In this document: positions 9,846 through 20,445 of the stretch, one piece after another
How positions within the stretch are numbered: the stretch's first letter is position 1
Layout: every line of letters begins with the position of its first letter
Assembly: GCF_018446385.1 (NCBI RefSeq)
Contig: NC_056000.1
Coordinates: 35,935,511 to 35,999,510 of the forward strand
Origin: Zingiber officinale
Lineage: Eukaryota; Streptophyta; Magnoliopsida; Zingiberales; Zingiberaceae
Length of the DNA stretch: 64,000 bases
Reading direction: 5' to 3'
The notes under the pieces: generated by a model
The model's input: the letters and a program-made list of their open reading frames with translations, nothing else
What the model was told of the DNA's origin: nothing
Database searches by the model: none
Program-made: the position numbers and the translations under genes

Positions 9846-11600
9846 GTGATTAGAAGGTATATCCTATCGTCATCTCAAGGGTTCATGCACTCTCTTAATT
9901 TTAGGAAATATGGTAAGTTTTTTTTTCCTATTATTCATTATGCATCATATTTGTATTTACTTTATCATATTTTTGAATTTTCAGAATACAATTCGACGGG
10001 GTGGTCGCAGATGGAGATCTCAAGTTATAGCACCTGCAGACACTCTTCCAACACCCCCATCTGATCAAGAAGCACTGTCGCATGCACCTATGCCAGTACC
10101 ATCACATACACCTATGTTAGTACGGTCGCATATAGCTATGCCAATACCTTCCTCTGCAGGATTGCCTTCTCCTTCGGCAGTGCCTTCTCCTTTGGTAGTA
10201 CCTTCACCGATCGAGTTGTTAGTACCCTCTTTCATTCCTTCTCGACACTCGGTTGCTGAGAGGCCGAACACTCGAGTCTATATCCCCTTGTGGAGATTCA
10301 TAAGTAGAATCGAACTATTCTATTTTTTAAACTATTTTAATTATATAATATTTTTTGGCAATTTATAATAGATTTAATAATTCTGTTTGTGTTATTCACG
10401 AGATTAATAGAATAGTGAATAACCCCATTGGAGAGGAGACTCGATGAGTTATACCAGCACTCAAGCGCCAACAAGAGAGCTATGGTGGAGTGAATTTAGG
10501 GGCATATCTCATTCATTCCATATATTAAATAAAAGTGAATATATATATATAAATAATTATTTGTCTTTCATTGTAGTGATCATTCACTTTGAACATTATT
10601 GATGAGATGGAAATAAGGAGGATTTTCATGAAAAAAAATGTGGCGATCACATTTTCCATGTACTCAATCATGCAAAGTCGAGGGGGAAAAAAACCAGCAT
10701 TCATCACCGAGGAAAATTGGATAAGGATTTCAAATTTTTAGGAAAGTAAGGAATTAAAAAAAAATCACTAGAATAAAATAAATTAATCTTTTAATTCTAG
10801 AGAAATGTATGTGACATATGCGGGATATTCTATCAATATGGATGAGACATATTAGTAATTTTTTAACTCTCCCAATATTTTGTTAATCTATTTTATATTA
10901 TTTAATAATTTCTCATTATCTTGATTAGACTAAATAAATGGGAAAGGAGTCTGATTTTATAGATACATTCACCCGTACATTTTAGAAAAAAGATGAGACT
11001 TGGAATGGGGACGAAGCAAAAGGTTTGAATAAATTTTGGATCTTAATTTATAACTTAGATTCTAATATTTAATAATATACCTGCTCTAACTTTATACTCT
11101 TGCATTCCTAAAATTTTGTTATTGTAAATTTATTTTATTTTTTATTATAATACATGAAAAATATGTTGAGCTAGAGACAGCACAGAGATGTTCAGCTTCT
11201 GCTAGTGCTGATATTGAGGGATCTGAGTCATCTATTGGTATCGATTTCAACTTATGGCTACAGGCGAGTGGGGGAGCCAAAAGAGAGAGGAAAGATATTC
11301 GGAATGAGTTCTTTGAGTAGAACTCATAGAGTTGGTCGTATATGTTCTTCCTCCTCCTCACATACCCAGCAGATGCATAACTTAACTGAAGAGATTTCCA
11401 AGTTTAATGACATTATAAAGGAAAAGGATAAAGAAATGAGAAAAATATGTCGACAATAAGAATTTATTATGCAGCATCTTCAGTTAAATTCTGTTCCAAG
11501 TCAAATTCCTCCTGGTGATGGTGATGGCGGTGATGATAGTGATGGCGGTGGTGGTGATTCTTCGAAAATTTTATGTTTGGATTTTTTTTTCATGTTATGT
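9846..11600 (+). pseudogene. Second CACTA gene, TNPA/Transposase_24-like remnant
   Basis: Pieces read IRRGGRRWRSQVIAPAD followed by a Pro/Ser-rich segment (about 9985-10270). Further on come QAKSRGKKPAFITEENW-like residues (10665-10720) and, at 11225-11460, DFNLWLQASGGAKRERKIFG, then a Ser-rich stretch and a predicted coiled coil (LTEEISKFNDIIKEKDKEM). The order (basic N part, RGKKP.FITEENW, SGG.K.G..FG, coiled coil) matches plant Ptta/En-Spm Transposase_24 proteins. It is interrupted by AT-rich stretches, some possibly introns, and by stops. It ends in Gly/Asp repeats near 11575. Confidence 0.6.
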
Positions 11601-12095
11601 TATAGTTGATTCTATATTTTTATTTTACCTTGATACTTTACATGTTATCTCTACAAGAAATATAAAACCAAACATTAATTAGAAACATGAGTCTTGAACA
11701 AAGTATATGAATTGCAAACAGCTTTAATTTCATCTTGATACTTTGCATTTTATGTCATGGTGATACTTTGCATGTTATGACAAACAATCTTAATTGCAAA
11801 TTTCATTCATGTATGAAAATGTTAGATACATATATCATTAATATGTTTGATTTATTTTTATACTTATAAATGTTATTGTTTGTTTGTAATTTGACGTAGA
11901 AAAAGAAGCATGGAAGGCGACCAAAGCTCCTGAGACATGACGATTTGTATTATTTTTTTTTTTGCTTTGGATGCCTTGTTACATTTGTTGTTTGGATTAT
12001 GATAGAACTTTCATGGTTAGATATTATGATTTGTTGAACTTCTTGTTGTTTAGATTTTGGTTATGTGTATATATGAATATGATATGTTTAGTTTT

Positions 12096-12195
12096 GGGAT
12101 GATTTGTTTGGATGTTGAATACGATGTGTTTTTGGGATGATTTGTTTGGATGTTGAATACGATGTGTTTTTGGGATGATTTGTTTGGATGTTGGA
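12096..12195. repeat. 38 bp tandem repeat, about three units
   Basis: GGGATGATTTGTTTGGATGT recurs three times with GAATACGATGTGTTTTT spacers. It lies between the CACTA coding remains and its subterminal repeats. Confidence 0.85.
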
Positions 12196-12294
12196 TATGG
12201 ATGTGTTGGATGTAATTTGTTGAAGATTTTGTATGTGTAATATGTAAATATGATAAAAAAACAGAAAAGATTCTACAATTTTTTTTTTGTTTTT

Positions 12295-13155
12295 GGGATA
12301 AATTTTGCGACAAATTTATCTTTGTCGCAAAATTATTGTAATTTACAACAAATCAGTATTCGTTGCAAATTTGCGACAAATATGGATTTGTCCTAAATCA
12401 ACGACGAAATAGGATTCGTCACAGGTTTGAAACAAAAATTAGTTTTTCGTCGCAACTTATGGCCGAGATTCATATGGAAAAGGAACAACTTTTGCGACGA
12501 ATCAGGATTCGTCCCAAAATTCATCATAAATTTGAGACAAAAATTAATTTTTCGTCTCAAATTCTGGACGAAAGGAACAACTTTTGCGACGAATCCAAAT
12601 TCATCCCAAAATTTGTTCTAAATTTTTAAAGATTGTCGAGCTTTGTAGGGGAGAAAAGCGACATTTTCTGGGATGAATCCAGATTTATTACAAATCTGCG
12701 ATGAATTCAAATTCATCGCAGAGTTGCAACAAATCTAAATTTGTTGTAGATTTGTGACGAATTTTGATTATTCACGACAAAGATCTGTTTTTGTCTCAAA
12801 TTTACAATGAAAATCAGATTTTTTTTTTTCGTGGTTATTTATATGCAATGTTTTTTACGATGAAAAATTTTCGTTGCAAATTTGGGATAAAATATATGTT
12901 TGTCGCAGATTTAAGATTATAAAATTTACGACGACGAATTAATGTTCGTTGCAGATTTGTAACAAATTCTATAATGAAAATTGAAATTTGTCGTAAAAAT
13001 TTCCAACGAAAATTATTTATTCGTTGCAAAATTTAGCGACACCATTTATGGGATGAATATGTTTTCGTCCCAAAATTCGTAGCAAAAAATTTTACGACAA
13101 ACTTTTTTTAACAAATTCTTCTCAAATTTCGTCCCTAAAAATAATTTTTTTAGTG
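12295..13155. repeat. CACTA subterminal repeat region and right terminus
   Basis: Dozens of short motifs of the type TTGCGACAAAT, CGTCGCA, GACGAAT and their complements, many paired as small inverted repeats, fill this interval. They end at TTTCGTCCC TAAAAATAATTTTTTTAGTG. Such arrays near the termini bind the element's own DNA-binding protein in En/Spm (established knowledge). The consensus here appears to be an inverted TTTGTCGCAAA-like unit. Confidence 0.75.
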
Positions 13156-13504
13156 ATTCGATCCTAATCATATTCATTATCACGCCTAATATGAGAGTGC
13201 ATGTTGTATTTTTAGGATTATTCAGTGGCTAGCGTCTAACGTGTTATCATCGTCAGTTTTGGGAAATTATGCTGATCATAAAAGTGCAAAGCAAAGGTTT
13301 TAGATCCACCTTATGAAAATCTCTTGCAAAAGAAATTATGCTGATGATTAAAGAGAGAAGCAAAGGTTTTAGATCCACCTTTTATTACTGTAGTAGTCGA
13401 TGCTGAGAGTAATCTGCATGGCCAGATGGTTTTATTATCAACTGAGATCGACACGTTTCTTCATCTCGATGCATGCACTGGACACGTCGTTTTTGGTTTT
13501 TCGC
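13156..13504. other. 3' flank of BAHD gene with a 67 bp direct repeat
   Basis: No gene seen. Two copies of AAATTATGCTGAT...AGCAAAGGTTTTAGATCCACCTT start near 13265 and 13332. The interval is the presumed 3' UTR and downstream flank of the minus-strand BAHD gene. Confidence 0.6.
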
Positions 13505-14788
13505 TCAGTCCGAGCGGCCGCAAAACCGACGGAAATTGTCGGCGTATCGGTCAAACATGTTGACGTAAGCATCGACGCCGCCGTCTTCCCCGGGCAAAAT
13601 CGCCACCAGCCCCTCCACCGGAACGTAAGCCGGCGTCACCTGGAACGGGCGCCCTCCGCCGAAGTCCACCTCGGAGAATGGCAGCCTCAGCCAGCTCGCC
13701 ACGTCCAATCCCGGCCATAATGCGCTTCCTTCCCTCTCCGCCGCCGGTACCAACTTCTCCGCCTCCACTACCCCTGAGTTCGCAAAGTCCACGAAGGACT
13801 GGAAGTACCCGGCATCGAGCTTGGCGATCTCTTCTCGGATTATTGATGCCGCGTGGCGCAGCGGCTGGCGGAGGAGATCGCCGGCGGCGGAGCGGGGCAC
13901 GGCCCAGAGGACCAGGTTGCCGAAGTACTCGCCGGAGAGCGGAGGGTTCATCCGCCTGCGGCCATCGACTGAGATCACTAAGTGGGTGATCTCGCGCTCA
14001 CTGAGTTCGCGCGCCCTCGTCGCCGCCCGCCACAGCTGCGCCACCACGGCCTCGAATTTGGTGGGCGCCTCGGACTCTGTTCTGAGATAGGCGACGAATT
14101 CCGGTGTGAAGTGAACCTTGACCATCGCGACATCGTCGTCGACAGGGGAATTGTAACCGTCGTCGTCGGCGTTGAAGTAGTATTCCGTGTTTCGGTGATC
14201 GAACCGAATTTCCAGCGGCTCTCGCCGAACCGCGACGGCGGACCGGTCGCGGAACGGCGGCGGGAACGGAATCCCCCTGCAAGCGAGCCCCCACGCCACT
14301 AAAAAATTACCGGCGCCGTGCCCGTCGGCGACGCGGTGGTGCCACGAGAATCCGACGGCCAAGGAGCCGCATGCGAACCGTGTCAGTTGGACTTGCGCCA
14401 CAGCATCTCCAGCGTCACCGCCGTCCGTGCTCGGAAGGAAGCGCCGGAAAGCAGGGGACGGTTCGAGCGGGAGCGGCAAGTCTGCCGTTGCCTCGACGAA
14501 GAGAGCGCCGGCGTCGTTGAGGACGATGACAGGGTTGCCGTCACCGTCCGCGACGAGCCTCCCGGCGAACTCCCTGTAAGAAGACAAGGCCTCCGCGAGG
14601 CCGCGTTCCAAGTGGGCGTTGGAGGGCAGCGCAGGAGGCGGGCGGAAGAGGAAGATGACGGCGACGTGGAGGTTCATGGTCACCTTGTCGAAGACGTTCA
14701 GGGGAACGATATGGACACGATCAGTCGAAGGAGGTGGATGGCAGTCGATTGGTTTGACGAGCCTTGAGCTCTCCACTCTCACCTCCAT
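13505..14788 (-). CDS. BAHD acyltransferase, agmatine/putrescine hydroxycinnamoyltransferase-like
   Basis: Single-exon gene, 427 residues, normal for the BAHD family (about 430-450). Members move hydroxycinnamoyl groups from CoA to an amine or alcohol in the cytosol. The HxxxD motif is HRVAD at residues 151-155 (catalytic His151). The second motif reads DFGGG at 375-379 instead of DFGWG, a form I recall from barley agmatine coumaroyltransferase. The match also holds in VTRFACGSL-like LTRFACGSL (about 135-143), GYFQSFVDFANSG and the PAYVPVEGL region. The substrate is therefore inferred to be agmatine, putrescine or a related amine. The start at 14788 (MEVRVESSRLVKP) matches the family N terminus; upstream in-frame codons to 14917 look like 5' UTR. 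Third positions are very GC-rich. Divergent from RMI2 with 217 bp between start codons. Confidence 0.9.
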   Translation of the reverse strand: MEVRVESSRLVKPIDCHPPPSTDRVHIVPLNVFDKVTMNLHVAVIFLFRPPPALPSNAHLERGLAEALSSYREFAGRLVADGDGNPVIVLNDAGALFVEATADLPLPLEPSPAFRRFLPSTDGGDAGDAVAQVQLTRFACGSLAVGFSWHHRVADGHGAGNFLVAWGLACRGIPFPPPFRDRSAVAVRREPLEIRFDHRNTEYYFNADDDGYNSPVDDDVAMVKVHFTPEFVAYLRTESEAPTKFEAVVAQLWRAATRARELSEREITHLVISVDGRRRMNPPLSGEYFGNLVLWAVPRSAAGDLLRQPLRHAASIIREEIAKLDAGYFQSFVDFANSGVVEAEKLVPAAEREGSALWPGLDVASWLRLPFSEVDFGGGRPFQVTPAYVPVEGLVAILPGEDGGVDAYVNMFDRYADNFRRFCGRSD

Positions 14789-14872
14789 GATCGATCGGCT
14801 GCTCCTTCTGCAATTGCGGCGCGGAGAGGCGTCGAATTTATCCAGCAAACCGCCGCCAATCGAACAAGGCCC

Positions 14873-14881
14873 TTTTTTATA
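14873..14881 (-). promoter_or_regulatory. TATA box of BAHD gene
   Basis: The minus strand reads TATAAAAAA about 85 bp upstream of the ATG, followed by GGGCC. Position and sequence fit a core promoter. Confidence 0.5.
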
Positions 14882-14954
14882 ATTATGAAATAAAATACCA
14901 ATTGTGAAAAAATGCAACTATCATGGACTGATATGTAAAAAAACGAGTGTCCAT

Positions 14955-14963
14955 TTAGGGTTT
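14955..14963 (-). promoter_or_regulatory. Telo-box in the RMI2/BAHD divergent promoter
   Basis: The plus strand reads TTAGGGTTT (complement AAACCCTAA), about 45 bp before the RMI2 ATG. Telo-boxes are common in promoters of plant replication and translation genes, which suits RMI2. Confidence 0.5.
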
Positions 14964-15005
14964 TTGTTGTGGAAGGATAGGATTCCGCCATCTCGGATCT
15001 CGGCC

Positions 15006-16729
15006 ATGGATTACAACCTCGCGGCGCTGAAGCTCTTCTCCGGCGAACTGAAGGATGCTCGTCCGTCCACCTCCTCGTCATCAGCCGCCTCCATTATCTA
15101 CGGAATCCTCTTCCAGCGTGCTTGGTTGCAGGTCCTCGTATACCCACTCCTTTCCTGCTTGTTCCTTCGGCATTGATGACACGGAGAATGCAGGCAGGGC
15201 GTTCTAGTCTCGGGATCTGATGAGGGGCGCTTCCTCCTTGACGACGGCTCCGGGGTCGTCGAGCTCCTTTTCTCTGCCGAATCCCAGCCGCAGCAGTGGA
15301 AGATGGGTCGAAAAAACACTCCTTTTAATTTGTCTAGTTCTCTCTATCTGTGCATTTGCGGTATAGTCACTTTATTTCTTGTTTCATGCAGGGATGTATG
15401 TAATGGTTGTCGGGCCATACGTCGCAGCTCAATCCGACGGCATTTCCACCATCAAGGTAACTAGTTTACTAAAAAAAAAGTGTGTTCTACGGCTATGTTT
15501 AAACTTGAAATCATTAGGATGATAACTTTCGTTAGTGCACTTTCATGACAACATAGTGATAGTTTTAATGATAGGATAATGAGGCATAAAGGTTTTTTGC
15601 TATGCTATTAGGGGGGAGTTATGGTAAACACAATTTCTATTCCGTTGACTCTAGTTTTAGATTGTGTATGTGATAAATTACTATGAAGAGGAAAAGAAAA
15701 TGAATTAAAACAAAGCGGATTTCTTTATTCCATCACTACTAGCAACTCTTCTTCATCCTCTTGCTTTCAGTTTGCTAAAACAATATTTGTTTAGAATTGA
15801 TGCTGAAATCATGCAACAGTAGCAAGCATTTGTTTGAAGTATATGATTTCAAGGGTTTCATTTGATAAAGGAGGAATTGATGAATGACAAATCCAACACA
15901 GCTTTGTTATAAAGTAAAAGTTCTGTAAGATGTCTCTCTTCATCAAAGAACTAGTGATATACTGTGGCTTGGTTCATCCCAATTCTCAAATGTGTATAAT
16001 TATAATTTGAACCATGTTATTTTCTACATAATTTATCTTCTAGCCATAAAAATTAACCACTGACCATTTATAAAGGTCTGCAAGCTCAGGACCTTTAGTA
16101 TGGTGACACAAATAAAGCCTACAGTTGTTCACGTATTGTTGAAACACTTGTTAAACTGAAACAGTCGTTGATATCTGATGCATCATTATCCCTGTAAGAT
16201 TTTTTATTATGATAGAAACTGAATGTACATAAAAGTAAACTATGAGGACTTTTAGCCAAGTAGTTATTTACCATTAACTTTTACAACTGAAAGTTGAGTA
16301 AGCCATCAAAACATGTTATAATACTGTTCAGTTTATGGAAGAACTTGTGACTTCTTTTGTGATTTTGCAATTTTCTTGTCACTGTATGTAATACTAGTTG
16401 TAGTTGTTTGTTTTGAGAATGCATCCATAGCAAAGAAAGTGGCAGGTGATAGACAAAGTCTTTTTAAGCTTCAACATGATGGTTCCCTTATTGTTTTAAG
16501 TTAAGTTGTTATGTTGCTGTTTCATTCTATGTTGGTGCTGTCAACATTTGTTTGTTTAATGACCTGAACACTTCTTGGAATTTCTCTTGATCTTAATGTA
16601 GCTCAGTATTCTATGATTTTGCAGGTTCACAAAATTGTTGACCTCTCTGAACAACCTGATCGAGAAGCAATGTGGAACTTGGAAGTCATTGAGGCACATA
16701 AATTGTTCTACCTTACATCACCTGAATGA
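15006..16729 (+). CDS. RMI2: RecQ-mediated genome instability protein 2 (RMI2)
   Basis: Four exons: 15006-15131, 15198-15306, 15392-15456, 16625-16729 (phases 0, 1, 0), giving 134 residues. RMI2 is the small OB-fold subunit that, with RMI1, TOP3-alpha and a RecQ helicase, dissolves recombination intermediates and limits crossovers. Recognisable segments are ILFQRAWLQGVLVS (34-47), FLLDDGSGVVELLF, WKMGMYVMVVGPYV and the C-terminal VHKIVDLSEQPDREAMWNLE, ending FYLTSPE. The start is the first ATG, with context GGCCATGG. All splice sites are GT-AG. The last exon and about 2 kb downstream are tandemly duplicated (copy of exon 4 at 18670-18774), so either terminal exon could be used with no change in protein. 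The telo-box lies just upstream. Confidence 0.88.
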
Positions 16730-17856
16730 CTGCATTCGCGTGCCATTCTACAATACTTAGGAGCAGAATTGTTTGTATATTTTCAAGCTACTCACTATTC
16801 ACTGCTTCCTGAAATCTGTGATGAGGGAGGAAAGTACTTGCTTTCATTGTAGTAATCTTCAACTCATTAAGGAATGTTCAAACTAAATAATGCTCTCATT
16901 GTAATCTTCAGATGTACTGCGTTTTGAGTACCAAATATTTGCACTAGACGATAGTCTTTGCTATCTTTTTCTTCTCCCATGTAAAATTTATCAGAAACTT
17001 CTAAGTAAACTAGATTATTTATATGTAAGATAAGCTCAGCAGTTTTCTTACTGCAATGATGTAACTGTGTAAGAGTGTTATATTGTTTTAGTGAAGAACC
17101 ATGGAGCATGTGAAGCCTTCATGAAATATCAGTGGTGATGACAAGTGAGTGCCTGTTGCTAATAATTGGAGCTTTGGTAGCAGGAAAGATGTTGGATGTA
17201 ATCTGATCCCAGTTTTGCTTTGCATCTTCCCCATATTGACTGACTTTTGATGCATCTGTGCATTATTATTTATATAAATTTTAGCTTTAGAATGGTCATT
17301 TCCCCTTCTTTGTTTGGCCTTAGCACTTCGATAATGAATGGTCATTTTCCTGGGTAACTTGAATACTATCATTCTCTAATATACGAAAACAATGAGTCAT
17401 GGTTAAGAATGATGCTCATAAGATTTTATACTGGCCACTATAATATAGTGTATCTCATTCATTTTATCCAATTCTGGGATTCTCAGTTGTGGTTTTATTG
17501 TTGTCTTTGATTTGACTTCTACTTAACTAGACCCTGCTTAAAGTATCCATTATGTTTTCATTTAGGGTTGAGTAAATTCGTATCTGTGGAATATTATTTT
17601 GAATTAACACTTTTCAGTGCTCTCTACCTAACATCAATTAGTTGTTTTGGATGTTAATCTTCAAAGCCTGTTGGTCTGATGGTGTGAAGCTTTTGGATGG
17701 TCAAAAGAAAAGCTCACTCTTGTCCAGATCAGGTCACTTGCTTAACCCCAAAATTTCTTCCAAGTTCAGGAGCTAACTACTTGAACCCGAAATGCAATCG
17801 GGCTAAAATGCAACATGTTGTGTGTTCTTGTATTTGCTTGTTATGCGTCCCCGGAC

Positions 17857-18090
17857 TATGGTGTCACGGTAGGATATTCAGGTTGTCATCCAGATATTCG
17901 CGGTTCGACCCCCAGCTATGACATATTTGTAGAAATTTTCCTTCAAATGGAGGATGTAATCAAAAGATGCTAGACTTCTCGGTTAGTCACTGCGTGCATT
18001 TTCTGATTTATCCTGATGGCTAGTGGGAAATTTCTGTGGGATAAGGTCGGTCACCCTCAAAAATAATCAATGAGACTAATTGAGTTTATC
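17857..18090 (+). mobile_element. SINE-like repeat, family A (unit 1)
   Basis: It has a tRNA-like head with a B-box-like GGTTCGACCCC (about 17901) and an upstream TGGTGTCACGG. The body contains CTTCTCGGTTAGTCACTGCG and CTGATGGCTAGTGGGAAA. The same unit occurs at 19905-20195. Family recognised only by structure. Confidence 0.55.
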
Positions 18091-18125
18091 ATTTTTTTTT
18101 ATCTACTTATTATGTCCGCATTGGC

Positions 18126-18292
18126 ATATCTCAGGTGGTAAGTGGATGATTATTTGCCATATGAGGTAAATCTCTAGGCTGGCAGGGCATAAATCTCTGC
18201 ATCCCTTGCATTCTCAGTCACTCCGTGTTAATTTAGGGCGGATTGATAGGGGTACTAAGAGCGCTTTGCCTTTTGCCACTTGTATCTATTTG
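18126..18292 (+). mobile_element. SINE-like repeat, family B (unit 1, internally shortened)
   Basis: The head is GGCATATCTCAGGTGGTAAG with an A-box-like core, and the 3' part ends GCGCTTTGCCTTTTGCCAC. Compared with the copy at 20222-20445 the B-box part is shortened. Other copies lie at 25178, 42925 and 54232. Confidence 0.6.
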
Positions 18293-18669
18293 TGATTCTC
18301 TTTGGACTGTTGATAGTCTAACTGATAACTTGCAGAGCATCTAGTTGTTTTCTCTAATTTTTCTGCAGATTCGGGCTTACGATTTCTGTTTTAAATGCAA
18401 TTTATGATAAGTTATTTGACAAGACATTAAGAAAACCAAGACGCTTTGAAGTGCTCTATTTGCATTGCTGACTGTTAATTTGACATGGCTCCAGAATGAT
18501 TTGTTGCCTTTTTTATGAAAAGAAAAAAAAATTGAACTTGGTTTGTTTAATGACCTGAACACTTCTTGGAATTTCTCTTGATCTTAATGTAGAGAGAACA
18601 ATATAACGAGGAAACTAACTGTGAAATTTGTTGCTAGACACTGTAGCTCAGTATTCTATGATTTTGCAG

Positions 18670-18774
18670 GTTCACAAGATTGTTGACCTCTCTGAACAAC
18701 CAGATCGAGAAGCAATGTGGAACTTGGAAGTCATTGAGGCACATAAATTGTTCTACCTTACATCACCTGAATGA
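18670..18774 (+). other. Duplicate RMI2 terminal exon
   Basis: The acceptor TTTTGCAG precedes 18670. The exon has the same length (105 nt), phase and stop as RMI2 exon 4, with only silent differences seen (AAG for AAA, CCA for CCT). It encodes the same 34 residues from VHKIVDLSEQ to TSPE. The conserved reading frame and acceptor make it a usable alternative last exon with its own 3' UTR. Use is not shown by sequence alone. Confidence 0.8.
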
Positions 18775-19904
18775 CTGCATTCGTGTGCCATTCTACAATA
18801 CTTAGGAGCAGAATTGTTTGTATATTTTCAAGCTATTCACTATTCACTGCTTCCTGAAATCTGTGATGAGGGAGGAAAGTACTTGCTTTCATTGTAGTAA
18901 TCTTCAACTCATTAAGGAATGTTCAAACTAAATAATGCTCTCATTGTAATCTTCAGCGCATTAAGGAATGCTCTCTGATGTACTGCGTTTTGAGTACCAA
19001 ATATTTGTACAAGACGATAGTCTTTGCTATCCTTTTTTTCTCCCATGTAAAATTTATCAGAAACTTCTAAGTAAACTAGATTTTTTATATTTAAGATAAG
19101 CTCAGCAGTTTTCTTACTGCAATGATGTAACTGTATAAGAGTGTTATATTGTTTTAGTGAAGAACCATGGAGCATGTGAAGCCTTCATGAAATATCAGTG
19201 GTGATGACAACAAGCGAGTGCCTGTTGCTAATAATTGGAGCTTTGGTAGCAGGAAAGATGTTGGATGTAATCTGATCCCAGTTTTGCTTTGCATCTTCCC
19301 CATATTGACTGACTTTTGATGCATCTGTGCATTATTATTTATATAAATTTTAGCTTTAGAATGGTCATTTCCCCTTCTTTGTTTGGCCTTAGCACTTCGA
19401 TAATGAATGGTCATTTCCCTGGGTAACTTGAATACTATCATTCTCTAATATACGAAAACAATGAGTCATGGTTAAGAATGATGCTCATAAGATTTTATGC
19501 TGGCCACTATAATATAGTGTTGTCTGGGATTCTTAGTTGTGGTTTTATTGTTGTCTTTGATTTGACTTCAACTTAACTAGACCCTGCTTAAAGTATCCAT
19601 TATGTTTTCATTTAGGGTTGAGTAAATTCGTATCTGTGGAATATTATTTTGAATTAACACTTTTCAGTGCTCTCTACCTAACATCAATTAGTTGTTTTGG
19701 ATGTTAATCTTCAGAGCCTGTTGGTCAGTGATGGTGTGAAGCTTTTGGATGGTCAAAAGAAAAGCTCACTCTGGTCCAGGTCAGGTCACTTGCTTAACCC
19801 CAAAATTCCTTCCAAGTTCAGGAGCTAACTACTTGAACCCGAAATGCAATCTGGCTAAAATGCACCATGTTGTATGCTCTTGTATCTGCTTGTTATGTGT
19901 CCCC

Positions 19905-20195
19905 GGGACCATGGTGCCACGGTAAAATATTTAGGTTATCATCCAGACACCCACGGTTTGACCCCTATGGTAGGACATCTAGGTTGTCATCCAGACACCC
20001 ACGGTTTGACTCCAGCTATGGCGCATTTGTAGAATTTTTTTCTCCAAATGGGGGGGCCAACGAAAAAAATACTGGGCTTCTCGGCTAGTTGCCGCGTACA
20101 CTTTCCAATTTATCCTGATGGTTAGTAGGAAACTTCCGTGGGGCTGGATTGGTCATCCCTAGGAATAGTCAATGAGCCTAACTGAGTGTATCATT
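19905..20195 (+). mobile_element. SINE-like repeat, family A (unit 2), head doubled
   Basis: Matches 17857-18090. A block of about 55 bp with AGGTTATCATCCAGACACCC and AGGTTGTCATCCAGACACCC is repeated in tandem, doubling the B-box-like segment. Confidence 0.55.
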
Positions 20196-20221
20196 TTTTT
20201 TTTATCTGCTTGTTATGTCAG

Positions 20222-20445
20222 CATAGGCATATCTGAGGTGGTAAGTGGATGGTTATTTGCCATATGAGATCTTGGGGTTGAATCTTTGGGTTGACAAGGC
20301 ATAAATCTCTGCATCCCATGTAACCCACCCCCCTCCCCCCCAATCGCTTGCATTCTCAGTCACCATGATTTATCTTCTCCGTATTGATTCTGGGACAGGT
20401 TGACAGAGATATTGAGAGCACTTCGCCTTTTGCCACTTGTATCTA
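20222..20445 (+). mobile_element. SINE, family B (unit 2)
   Basis: A-box-like TATCTGAGGTGGTAAG, B-box-like GGGTTGAATCTT, middle ATAAATCTCTGCATCCC, then GATTTATCTTCTCCG, and the 3' end CTTCGCCTTTTGCCAC. A C-rich tract lies at 20330-20342. The same order is seen in the copies at 42925 and 54232. Confidence 0.65.

Larger units (their letters stand above)
4081..13155 (+). mobile_element. CACTA (En/Spm-type) DNA transposon, right part, with nested insertions
   Basis: The right terminus reads TTTTTTTAGTG at 13155, complement CACTAAAAAAA, the diagnostic CACTA end. A 3 bp ATT follows at 13156. Internal parts in order are: the C-terminal DUF4218 part of a TNP2 transposase (4081-4535), DUF4216 (8629-9640), a second transposase-like gene of the TNPA/Transposase_24 kind (9846-11600), and subterminal repeats (12295-13155). 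A 4.1 kb inverted-LTR element (4536-8628) splits the TNP2 region and a gypsy-like LTR borders it on the left. The left terminus is outside the window. Clearly inactive. Confidence 0.8.
16551..18541 (+). repeat. Tandem duplication, unit 1 (RMI2 last exon and 3' flank)
   Basis: Starts TTTGTTTAATGACCTGAACA and ends ...AAAATTGAACTTGG. The same text starts again at 18542. It contains RMI2 exon 4, its 3' UTR and two SINE-like inserts. By eye, identity to unit 2 is above 90 percent over most of its length, apart from indels. The join shares TTTGT with the sequence that follows unit 2, a possible microhomology. Confidence 0.9.

Noticed and set aside
13650-13670. DFGGG in place of DFGWG as a sign of a dead BAHD enzyme
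   Set aside because: The agmatine coumaroyltransferase clade, as I recall it from barley, has DFGGG itself, and HRVAD is intact.
14789-14917. 43-residue N-terminal extension of the BAHD protein
   Set aside because: The added residues do not resemble the family. The TATA box lies within this stretch, so it is upstream sequence.
16625-18774. A second whole RMI2 gene downstream
   Set aside because: Only exon 4 and its flank are repeated; exons 1-3 have no second copy.
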